DNA from: Amphiura filiformis
Lineage: Eukaryota > Echinodermata > Ophiuroidea > Amphilepidida > Amphiuridae
NCBI RefSeq assembly: GCF_039555335.1
Contig: NC_092628.1
Location: forward strand, 76,386,713 to 76,450,712
Direction of reading: 5' to 3'
DNA: 64,000 nt
This document shows positions 20,701 through 30,780 of this stretch, in pieces; positions within the stretch are counted from its first letter, which is position 1, and each line of letters begins with the position of its first letter. The notes below the pieces were generated by a model that saw only the letters and a program-made list of their open reading frames with translations, did no database searches and was not told the origin of the DNA. A program made the position numbers and the translations under genes.

Positions 20701-23700
20701 CTAAAACGGACAGTTTCCGCCTAATTAATGTACACGATTCAATGTAAATTTGAAACTTTAAATATATTTTTCTCGTTTTCGATAGTATTATCAGAACAAT
20801 TTACATTGCTCATCTTTGGAATATAGTTTTTGGAATATTTTGTATCAGAATATGTTCCAAACATGATTGTGAACATCTTGGAGTCAATAAATGACTCTTT
20901 CAATAAAAGGCGTCTTGTATACAGGGTGCATAAAAAGTATGTAAAATTAATAAATTATTTTTTTGAATTTTTAAGGACAACTTGTTAACACTTCAACCTA
21001 CACAATTTTGAATGCAAGTATTGAATTTGTCAGCAAATTTCACCCCAGAAAATGTATACTTTTAGCATAGTAGGGGCACTAGGGTGACTAATAAGCGTGC
21101 TATGGCAAAATGCTGTTTCTTCAAATTCAATAATTAGAAAACAATAGAATAAATAAGGAATTACAAGTGCATTCCATGCAAATCAGCGTACCACTTTACA
21201 AGTAGTGATACTGAAAATGTTTTAATGTTTCAGAACAATACTCTGATGTGTTACTCACAATTAAATACGGTACTTAAAACAGCCCTGTATTGTGTACTGT
21301 TTAAAAGATATTCATTGCAAAACATGTCTGGGTATGACAAAAAATAACATTCCCATTCACTCAGCACACACAAACCTCCTCCTGACCCACCTGCTCCTGA
21401 CCCACCTGCTCCTCCACCCCCGCAATTTCAAATGTAAACTGCTGCCATTTTTTTGTTTAAACTTCTGTTTCATTGACATTTTCCACAATTTTTACTCCAT
21501 CCTTCAGCTTTAAAATGAGACCTCAACTAACTCAATAGGGCAAGGGGTTGTTGCAGTATAACATTTTTCGTTCCGCCCCATTTAGAAAAATGTAACACCT
21601 CCACCTTTTTAGGGTACAAACTTGTGACATACGACCATGTACTAGTTTGTACCGTATTGTCTGTAATAAACACTCCCCCTCTAATAAACACTCCATCTAA
21701 TTTTAAAATGAAAAATTGACAAAAATGCAAACATATCCATGCCATCCCCCCCATAACGTGTAGAGAACTCGCTAAATTGCAAGGAACAAAACCTATTATG
21801 ACTCAACTCCCATCCATTTCATTGCCTAATTACATTGTATGGTAGAATTTCACTAATTCCATGAACTTACAGGTGTAATTTTGTTGTATTTCCCACAAAA
21901 ATGTCATTTTCTGTGGGCACCGTCATCATGTAGTATTAGTATAGTCGTAAATCCCTCCTTTCAACAGGAGCACCATCATGAAATTGAACCCGATTTTAAA
22001 ACTTTTTTCACTGACAATTCACTTCCAATAAATGCCCCCTTTTGGAAAAATGCAAGGGCCCCGGGGGCGTTTATTACAGACAATCCGGTATAACACCACA
22101 ATGTCTTTTAGAACTCAACATTTAATTACAATCTCTTGAAATTGTATTTTCCAGGTGGAACGAAATAGACGTGCTAATAAACTATATACCAACGATAGCA
22201 TCTTCCTTCGTTCAAGTCTTAGCATTCCAGTCGGCGATCAACCTCTCCCAGCCCACGTATTGGAAAGCGCCACCGCAAGTGCAAATAATAAACCCATCCA
22301 TGGTGCTTTACAAACAAACGTAATTCCAGAGAATAGTAGTAGCGAGGATGAGGCAGAGGAAGTAAAGACAGAGGAGAAGAAAGAAGATAATCATCATGAA
22401 GAGGAAACAAAGAGAGACACCACAATGGATTTCTTTAACAGAATTGATAGAGAATTACGGCAAGAGAAGACAAAGATGGTGCAGATTGAAAACACAAGCA
22501 AGTAAGCATTTGTTTCAATGATTATTCTTTGTTAAATATGCTTACAAACATATTTAGTAAAAACTAGTGAGTAATAAAATAAGCTAAACCCTGAAGTGCA
22601 CAAATAGAAAGCTATACTTGGAGTATGTATAAATACAACATGTTTTGAGCGGAAGTAGTCATAACTACTGGTCCCAACTACCGAGGTGTTGGATGATTTG
22701 ACTACATTGTACTTCCAATGCGTCAGCGGAGGGAAAGTAGTCAAATCATCTAACACCCAGGGAACAGTAGTTTTTACTACTTTCCCAAAATTGAACATGG
22801 TTGTATTTGTTTTACTATGCCTCATAAATATTTTCATTAACACAGAAAAAGTAAAGAAAACTTTACGGCATGGTTAATAAGTATAATATTTTGCTTACCC
22901 GATTTTATTGGAAGATTTCTGTTCAATCAATTTAGATTTATATTATTCTAATTTTCTTTTAACACTACATAAATAACAGTCATAAAACTTGTGTGTTATT
23001 TTAAAAATAACTGCAGCAGCCGCCATTTTCATGCTGCAAAAGGCATCTGAAGAATCGCTGTTGTGTATTATAGCATAATATATGTCTGAAGGAATGGTGA
23101 CTCGCAGGTCAAGACACTGTGTGGTAGTAGGGGTGCGGAAGTTTTTACTACTTCCTCACATGCCTTTAGTTGCACAGGCACAGAGAAGTAGTCAAAATAC
23201 CTACTCGGATGCTGGCGTTATTAACCAATAAGATGTCTGGATTACCTTATAAATATTTATGAGGTAATTTAGTAAAAGCAAATTACCATTATCATATTCA
23301 TTCCATTAACTGCCCATGCCCCTATAAGCACCCACCCAGTGACTTTACAACAAGCAAACTTTGGTATTAACTGCCCAATGTGCCCATGCAGATTTGGATC
23401 ATGGTCTGAAACTTACAACATGGTGATGATGATGGATGAATATTTTTATGTATTGTAGGCCTAAACAATGTAAAACATAAACACCCATCTAAAATGACAT
23501 TGTTAAGCGCTCTGAGCGGTTAATGGAACGAATACGATACATGTAATTCTAAATTTATGTTGAGATTTTGCTGCCTGATACTATGTAACCTTCATTGGAA
23601 GGGAATACTATCACCATAAAACTTGGTGATTGGGTCTATACCTTATGATTTGTTTTTATAATTTTGTAAAAAACACACAAATTTTAATTTGTTACACATA

Positions 23701-26700
23701 TCTTTTAGTATTACTCAACTTTGTTGGTACTTAATTTCAGAGGACACTTTCAATTCAGGGATTGTAATTATTGGCTGTATAAATTAGTACCTACATGTAC
23801 TCCAGTTTGGCATTATATGTTTGATGAGATGGCATTCATGCACATACATGTAACATGCAACAGGCATGCAACATACCAGCGCTTTATCACTTTTATTATT
23901 ATTATATTATTATTATTAATTGTCCCATATAATTTAGATAAGTTTGATGATATGGAAATCTTTTGATCTTGAGTCCAAATTTCATTTCCAAAAACAGTTT
24001 GAAGGCTGTTGACATTTTAAAATATGACCTTTAGTGAACTTTAACTATGTTAACCATTGAAGCAAATTTAAAGCCGGTTTCTAATTGATTTGACTAGTTT
24101 AAATTCAAATTTTCCGATGTTATTATTAATAATATTTTAATGGTATTAATATGAAAAAGGAAATAAATAATTATAATAAGTACGTATATATAAAATAAAT
24201 AAAATGAACATAATGAGTGAGTGAATAAGTAAATTGCTGACTTACTGACTGACTGAATGACTGAAGGAAAGAATGATAGAATGACTGACTGACAGACAGA
24301 CTAAATGAATACATAATGAGTCAGTGTGTGTTTGTGGGGGGGGGGTGGAAGGGATGAGGGTGTGTAAGTGACTGAGAAGAATGAAACGAATACCTGTACC
24401 AACAGCACTCATATGAGCAATATATGAACAGTCTTTTTTGTCTATTTTGAAATATATGAACAGTCTTTTTTGTCTTGTTATAGGTACACAAACGCAACAA
24501 TATCAAACTGAACAACAACAGTTAAAGCAACAATACAATGTAGCTACTGTTTGTAATCCTACAGCTCAAGAATTCTTCTCTTGACCTGACAGTTCCCCAT
24601 GACATACAATGTATAACCTGAGCTGACCCATTCCAAAAAATCTTAAGTTTTTAACTTGTTCTCATTCCAACCGGATTTAATCTCAACTGTACCAGATTTT
24701 ATGTAGCACTACTTTCTGGCTCTGTTGCTTTTATAATACTATCCAGAAAGGTTGCGCCAGCAAAAGCGCTTCGGTTGAACACCTCGCGCTACGCGCTCTG
24801 ATGTTCGTGCTATGCACTCACTAAGTCTGTGAGGGCCACAAAACTGCGGCTAATTTTATGTGAACTGTATCGACCCCAAATTAGAGTGTAATCTTCATGC
24901 AAGCTTACACAAAATTAACATATTGTCACAACTTCAGCTTCATTCTGTAAGCTGTATACATGTAATCCCTGTCTTGATATTACGCTAACTCTGCTCTGTA
25001 GGCTTACATGAATGTACACAGAAACCAAGTTAAACCATGACCTTGCTACTTGACAAACTCGAGTTTCTCCACGACTGTGCCTACAATCTTTTGATCGGGC
25101 TGCAAATTTGGCCAGAATCGGATAATCAATTCTTGAAACGATTCACCTAAAAGTACTTTGCAAGAATCAAAATTTGAAATTCCTATTCTATGCGCAATAA
25201 GTTTTGAGTCTTTTGATTCTTGCAAGATGAGTTTTTGAATATTTTTTGATTCAAATGAAGTAAGATGAAATTACACCCTTGCACATTATACCATACATAA
25301 TTTGTACATTCTGTAAAATGATGTGATCGTACATGTGATTATTTTAAAGGAGAGAGAGAGACAGCTAGGTAATAATATAGGGCCAAACATTTTTTATAGC
25401 AGTAATTTCAAGATAATATGTATGTATTTGTTTAAAATGAGGTAAATTGTACTATTTCATCCAATGAAGCCCTTGAGGTGGTTTTAAATGCAAATTAATG
25501 ATCCATGATCGTTTTCATCTTTGGCACAGAAGAAGATAATAATTTTTGGCAGTGTTTTCAGCACCCTACCTCCTCTGATTATTGCTCTCAGACCTGGATA
25601 CTGCCCTCATACGGTTGAAATTGCACATGTCCAAATAAATTCGGAAATTGTGTCAAATCGTTCAAGAACATCACGAATGACCTCTGCTGATTTTCCCGTA
25701 AAAAGTTTGTAAGTAATATGGAATCTGTGGCCAAAAACAAAAATTTCACTTTGACCCCCCCATGGGGAATTCCACTGGGATATTTTTTACGGAAAAATCA
25801 GTGGAGGTGTGCAGGAACATGACTCAACATGTGAGTATACTTTTATTGGGACAAATGAAGTGATTTGCGAAAAAACAGGAAAAAAACAACTTTCAATGTG
25901 ATTGGTCAGAAGCCAATAGCGACTGCTAGGTTACCATGGCAACGGTTTTATTACCTTCATAACATGGCCAACATATCCTACATAAGTACAAACTCACTTG
26001 AGATTGTATCATGAAAGGTTTTGGAGATATTTGCAAAAATGTTGGAATTCATGATTTCCCTAAACCTTGCCTTTAACACCACCTTAAATTAAAATACAAA
26101 ATCATATGTAATGAAAGAGTTTAACTTCAACACTACACTATTTTTTAGCTCACCTGGAATGTTGTGGATCGGTCAGTCGACTAGCGTCTTCAGCAGATGG
26201 TGATGCTGTGATGATATCGTGTCTACAATCGGAATAATCCTTTTTGGTAATGTCACATGATTGGCAGTATGTCGTCATACAATGTAGGATGTTAGGATGT
26301 TGTGGCATCTTAACAACCTACCTGTATAAAACTATATATTGTCAAAGGATTATCCGGATTGTAAACAAGATTGTTTTACCCTTGTTATATTTCCATTACT
26401 TCTTCTAGGGTGTCAGAATATGAAGCCATGAGACCACAAGTTGTATCTGAAAGATCACCATCCGAAGATCCAGTACGAAGATCATCAACGCCAGGATCGT
26501 TGGCGCATGCTGAGAACAGCTATCAGCATGGCACGGTGAGAATGAGTATAGTGGACAGGAGAAGATCTGTGGATATGTCAAAACTGGAAAGGCGGAGATC
26601 CGCAGATATTGTGGCTATGCCAAACTTCAGCGGAAAAGGAGGTAGGCGATGGACCCATTTTTGGCGTAGGGGAGACAGACAAGACAAGGACCCACAGGGG

Positions 26701-26736
26701 TGGACAGAACTGACCGATTTGACTGAAAATTTATGA
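17605..26736 (+). CDS. LysM domain protein of the LYSMD1/2 type (3 coding exons)
   Basis: Exons 17605-17769, 22155-22501 and 26409-26736 join in frame (840 nt, 279 aa plus stop). Residues 34-82 form one LysM domain: YIKHTISPADTLQGIALKYG, RANKLYTNDSIFL and the closing SIPV. This matches the metazoan LYSMD1/LYSMD2 family, small intracellular proteins with a single LysM whose function is poorly known. Next come an acidic stretch (SSSEDEAEEVKTEEKKED) and a DFFNRIDRELRQ helix seen in the family. The C-terminal third is basic, with RRRS repeats that look like kinase sites. No signal peptide or membrane segment. The start was chosen because CACGATGG gives a good initiation context. The product is longer than the roughly 215-230 aa vertebrate proteins, mainly in the tail. 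Confidence 0.85.
19210..19907. mobile_element. T-rich MITE with a second inverted repeat inside (LysM intron 1)
   Basis: Ends GGCTGCTAAGAATAC and CGTATTCTTAGCAGGCC are inverted. Within it, 19381-19463 and 19530-19607 are inverted copies of each other (AATTACAAGTTTGTATC, AACTTGTGTTCAC), with long T runs at 19672-19820. The right-hand 90 bp also occur at 29300-29397. Confidence 0.7.
21377..21415 (+). repeat. Short tandem CTCCTGACCCACCTG repeat
   Basis: About 2.5 copies of a 15-bp unit in LysM intron 1. Confidence 0.6.
21650..22090. mobile_element. MITE ending 65 bp before LysM exon 2
   Basis: Left end TACCGTATTGTCTGTAATAA and right end TTATTACAGACAATCCGGTA are inverted with one mismatch plus indel. 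TAATAAACACTCC recurs inside the left arm. Lies in intron 1, close to the splice acceptor. Confidence 0.75.
22155..22501 (+). CDS. LysM gene exon 2
   Basis: Acceptor TATTTTCCAG, donor GTAAGC. It opens VERNRRANKLYTNDSIFLRS, completing the LysM domain, then the acidic region and TMDFFNRIDRELRQEKTKM. Ends after two bases of a Lys codon. Confidence 0.88.
22666..22773. repeat. Inverted repeat in LysM intron 2
   Basis: The arm GTGTTGGATGATTTGACTAC is mirrored by GTAGTCAAATCATCTAACAC, with further pairing of ACTACTG. Short loop; probably a MITE core. Related GTAGTA-rich sequence lies near 23125-23210. Confidence 0.6.
24212..24300 (+). repeat. Degenerate tetranucleotide microsatellite
   Basis: TGAGTGAG, GACTGACTGAATGACTGA and GACTGACTGACAGACAGAC runs, period four. 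LysM intron 2. Confidence 0.8.
25474..26087. mobile_element. MITE in LysM intron 2 (GAGGTGGTTTTAAATGC ends)
   Basis: Left end TTGAGGTGGTTTTAAATGCA, right end TTGCCTTTAACACCACCTTAAA; these are inverted with few mismatches. A second pair (CTGATTTTCCCGTAAAAAG against TTTTTTACGGAAAAATCAG) lies inside at 25687-25707 and 25782-25802. Confidence 0.7.
26220..26368. repeat. Inverted repeat just upstream of LysM exon 3
   Basis: TCTACAATCGGAATAATCC near 26221-26239 is mirrored by GGATTATCCGGATTGTAAAC near 26347-26366. Likely ends of a short MITE. Confidence 0.5.
26409..26736 (+). CDS. LysM gene exon 3 (terminal coding exon)
   Basis: Acceptor TTCTTCTAG. It completes the Lys codon and reads VSEYEAMRPQVVSERSPSED, later DRRRSVDMSKLERRRSADIV, ending LTENL and TGA. 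The phase fits exon 2. The tail is not recognisably conserved with vertebrate LYSMD1/2, so an alternative last exon cannot be excluded. A candidate AATAAA signal lies at about 27597. Confidence 0.75.
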
Positions 26737-27929
26737 CCCAAACAAATTAATGTGTGATGTTTATGCAAAGGGATGTAGCTTTGATTTTTCCCAAACAGTA
26801 TGTTTCCTTCTGTCATATTATGATTGCAATTTATACTTAATATTCCATTTAGAAAGTGGCTTAAAATAAGCTTTCAAAACTTCTTTATTTAAAAAAATTA
26901 CTGTTACCTTTACACAAGGTTCATCTGAGAAGGAAATAATTTACAAATGTATTTTTGTTCTGAAAGCTTGTTCTTATATTGACCAAAACTAATGCAATTG
27001 AAGTTTGATTCAGTATCTATTCTTATTGTACATATTATATGTAAATATGATTGTACAATGTACAATGTACATATCAAGTTTGTTCCATTCACTCATTTAA
27101 TAAGCATATTGTGCACCTGTACAGCCTGGTATCTGCATGTTGAATGAATAGCATTGAAATGTATCTCTATGCAAGGTTTAAGAGAATACAAATCTTCTTG
27201 GATATTTCATCATTCTTGGTTGCTGTGGCATGCAAAAACCTCTTGATTCTTAGCTAACAATTACAATATGTAGCAGAATGCTCTCAAATGCATTTCGATT
27301 TGAGCGTATACTATGGCGATGATTGACTGAAGTCTTCTGAATGGTTTTACATGTAGCCCTTAACCGTGTTGACTTAAATGAAAGAGAATGATGTGATTCC
27401 TTCTGAGGCTTCCAGGCAAGGATCATAGTGGCTTTCACAGAATTACTTATTATTATTGGGGGAAAGTTTGTTACTATGTTCGAAGAAAAATGTCCACATG
27501 AAGTATTCTGAAGAAGTGTAAATGTAGCTTGGCTATTAAACTAATGGATGACCTATCATAAACAAACACTGAAGGAAGTGTACTGTTTGGAATCTCTAAT
27601 AAAATATACATCCCTTTGCCATGACATTACACTGCATAAACTGCATACAGCATCAACCTGCTCCTAGCTCAGCCATGTGTGTAAGATACACATACACATT
27701 AGACAGCAAGGGGTGAACGCAGTACGCAAACGTATGATGTCATGTGATGCCAGTGTAACCAATCAGAACTGTTGAATGGCATCCAATTGACATCTCGTTC
27801 ACCTAGTGCTGTCTATTCTCTATATATACACCCGTACACCATCTGCCTACCTCCTGTCTGCCGCATCCTAATTTGGGGTAAAAAATTACTATCTTTATAT
27901 TTTTCTTTAACAAAACTGTCTTGTGTTTT
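26737..27929 (+). other. Probable 3' UTR and downstream region of the LysM gene
   Basis: AT-rich sequence without conserved frames. An AATAAA hexamer lies near 27597, about 860 bases after the stop codon; it is a plausible but unproven polyadenylation signal. Confidence 0.35.
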
Positions 27930-28096
27930 GAGTAGGATTTAATTTTTTTCCTAGAGGAATTTTCATCAGAGGGCTGAGCTTTCGGTACTCAAGCAAGTAC
28001 CATCTTCAAAGTCACTAAATAAAAACATCTTATATAGTTATCTGTAGATGGCACTCGCTAGAGTACCGAAAGCTCAGCCTTCATTAAATCCTACTC
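27930..28096. mobile_element. Foldback repeat, possibly from a Penelope-like terminus
   Basis: GCTGAGCTTTCGGTACTC (27973-27990) is mirrored exactly at 28061-28078, and outer GAGTAGGATTT is mirrored at 28086-28096. On the minus strand the left half reads TGAAGAT, then a 6-bp hairpin GGTACT/AGTACC, then GAAAGC. This spacing recalls terminal motifs of some retroelements. Confidence 0.5.
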
Positions 28097-29189
28097 ATGT
28101 TTATCGTCTGGGAGTACCAAGTAATTTCAAAATGTCTTGTGTTGTTATCAAGTTTGTTTTATGTTTGTCAATGCATGCTCAAAATAGTACAATGTGTACA
28201 AATTACATGTACAATGAGTGACATGTGCAATATTTTTTCAATCATTGAATTCTGCCTACATGTATTAGAATTGGAAAATTAGATGAAAATGAAAAGTCTT
28301 TGGTATCATTGGTAGAGAAAGTGACATCAATATTCTATATAGAATCTTATTTAAAGACAACATTTTGCTTAATGCATGCCACACCAAGATACAGTACATC
28401 ATGTAGATAGATTACTAGATTCAATGGCAAATTGATTTCATCATCATGAGAGAGTGACCATTCAGATCATTTCAGATTAAGTTGGTTTCATAAGACAGCA
28501 TTTTTCATCCGATGGAATAACCAATTTATCCCATTCTTTTTGGATAATTGAATGTGATAGAACCAGCAATATGCATGTTACACAATATCACCCACATAAT
28601 GGGCTACATCAGTGCATGTTAAGAGTAAATTCAGAAGGGCAGGGTTCATTGCTCACCAATCATGTGTTTCAGTAATTGCTGTATAAAGCTGTGCAGTTAT
28701 TTAAAGACAACTGGCATGGCCAGTATAGTTCGGATATAGTTGATATTCAAAACATGGTTTGTAGCATTTCATTGTGTGATATTTATAACATCAATTTCAT
28801 TTGATTACAGCGCAAACAAAAGCAGTACTATAATACAGTAATAACAGTAAAGGCTAAAGCCATTTGAAAGAACTCTGAAAACATAGTTTGTACTAACAAT
28901 TAGGGTCCAAAATTATGTAAGAGATGCAGGAAATAGGAGTAGGATGCACATGTAGGTTTTCTTATATTTCACATCTATTTCTATTGCCTATAATGTTATA
29001 AATGCTTTCATTGTATTCAAGCTCAGTTATATGTAATTTATTGCACCATAGCTTGCCTTTCACAAAAAGACTTCATAGCAGATGTTTCATTTCCATGAAC
29101 TTTGCACACTGCACAGTATAATTTATTATCTGTGATATTTGTACTTTACTTGCAGATCAATTGGTAGCCCATCTACATGTACGTGTATG
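28097..29189. other. Intergenic, nothing recognised
   Basis: AT-rich sequence; no inverted repeat, conserved frame or RNA gene could be identified. Confidence 0.4.
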
Positions 29190-29581
29190 TGACCCATCAC
29201 ATGGAAATACAGTCAATCTTCCAATTTGGAATTTTCATTTTTTTTAAATGATTGCAGCACCTGTGTAGCAATCCTTAAAAAAAATTTTTCTTTTTTTAGA
29301 TTTTGTGTTTTTGGCGGGAAATCACAGATTTGTGTGTTTTTTGGAAAATCAAGGTGCATTTTTTGGCCTCCAAAATTGCCGATTCTTAGCAGCCCTAGTT
29401 TATACTATGTGCATGACAAAAATAAGAATTTTAAAAGCTATATATTTGTCTCATAAAATAAAAAATTAAATTTAAAAGAATGATGACTTGAAAGCATTAT
29501 AAAAAAGCAGTTTATAGATTGGTTGAAAAATTGGTGAGTTCATTTTTGGAGGCAGCTGCAGTGTTTTGATGTGATGGGTCA
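29190..29581. mobile_element. MITE with TGACCCATCACAT ends
   Basis: TGACCCATCACAT at 29190-29202 is mirrored exactly by ATGTGATGGGTCA at 29569-29581. It includes 29300-29397, which is the same sequence as the right end of the 19210-19907 element, so one family has been inserted in or fused to another. Confidence 0.7.
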
Positions 29582-29652
29582 GTTATCGTGCATGAAGAAA
29601 TTTATTTGCTGTACATTTTACATGCACTAAAAATAAAGATATTAGTCTTTTA

Positions 29653-30552
29653 GGCCAAAAAAAAAAAAAAGGTTTGTCTCAGGACCCCTGCAGCATAGCT
29701 TTTAAAATGAGATTTAGCGCAGAGCGTACGCTTCTGGCGCTAGTGCTTTTTTTTTTTTTTTTTTTTGAATGATAAAACATCGTAGTTTTCAAGAAAAATT
29801 ACATTTTCGGCACAATCAATTGGCGATCATTTCTGACAAAATGTCAAAAATAAATACTCCAGGAACTGTATGACATGTTCGCTCTGAATACCGATCTCTT
29901 GAAACAGTATGCAAGTAACGGCTCTGCGAACGAAATAGCGGGACAATCGACTCTACTTGTAGATCTAGAACACGTCACTGGGAATTTCCCATGTGCAGAT
30001 ATTTTGCTGCTCGATAAGCGATTTCATAACCAGAGAAAAGATCATCATTTAACTAATTTTCATACCATGCCGAGTAAATATTGGAGTTTCCTCAACACAT
30101 AAATGTCAACTTTTTGTACTCCTTACTTACGGTAATGTTTAAATGTAGGACAAAATAGCGGCGCACATCAACATTTGTGGTGCTGAATTTTGCACCAATT
30201 CATTGGCACTACTCACAACATTTACATTGTCACGTCGTGTGATCGAAATTTTTCAGAACTTGAACGGGAACTTGAATTATTAATATTTAGCATATTTTTT
30301 AGTATAGGTTAGGGTTAGGGTTTAGGTTAGGGGTTTTAGGAGGTGACGGTTAGAATAGTTAAACCGGGAGTAAGATCTACGTTGCGTATGCCATGTTATT
30401 TGGGGCGCCGTTCTTGTTACAAAAAAAAAAAAAAAAAAAAAACATCGCATAGGACATAGCCTGTTTTTCAAAAAAAAAAAAAAAAAAATAGCACATATAG
30501 CTTTTTAGCCAAAAGGTCCAGAGACAAACCTTTTTTTTTTTTTTTTTTTAGT
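29653..30552. mobile_element. 0.9-kb non-autonomous DNA element with A/T-run ends
   Basis: Left end AAAAAGGTTTGTCTCAGGACC, right end GGTCCAGAGACAAACCTTTTT, inverted with one mismatch. The interior has long A and T runs, a telomere-like TTAGGGTTAGGGTTTAGG near 30308-30326 and a 75-codon open frame (29875-30102) of no recognised family. Confidence 0.7.
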
Positions 30553-30707
30553 TTTGGAAGCTTGAACTTAATACAGTGACACAATAGCAACAAAATATAG
30601 CCTACATGTTGCTTACTTGATAATGTAACAATAAAAACGGTGCATATGTAGTAAATTCAGAAGATTTAGCAAGTTAGCAACTCCGACATTTGTAGAACCC
30701 TGCATAG

Positions 30708-30780
30708 AGAGTGTCGCCTAATGGTTAGGGTACTTGCCTTTAGTGCATGAGATCTCAGGTTCAATTCCTGACGGTGAAAA
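30708..30780 (+). repeat. tRNA-like SINE head
   Basis: A-box-like GCCTAATGGTTAGGGTAC and B-box-like GGTTCAATTCCTGAC lie about 40 nt apart, similar to tRNA-Glu/Asp genes. The acceptor stem is imperfect, so a tRNA-derived repeat is likelier than a functional tRNA. Confidence 0.5.

Noticed and set aside
24480..24540. Extra LysM-gene exon after TTGTTATAG at 24482
   Set aside because: All three frames hit stops within about 40 bases and exon 2 joins exon 3 at 26409 with perfect phase.
30301..30345. Interstitial telomere
   Set aside because: Only two exact TTAGGG units in a degenerate run inside a transposon-like element; too short to indicate a telomere fusion.
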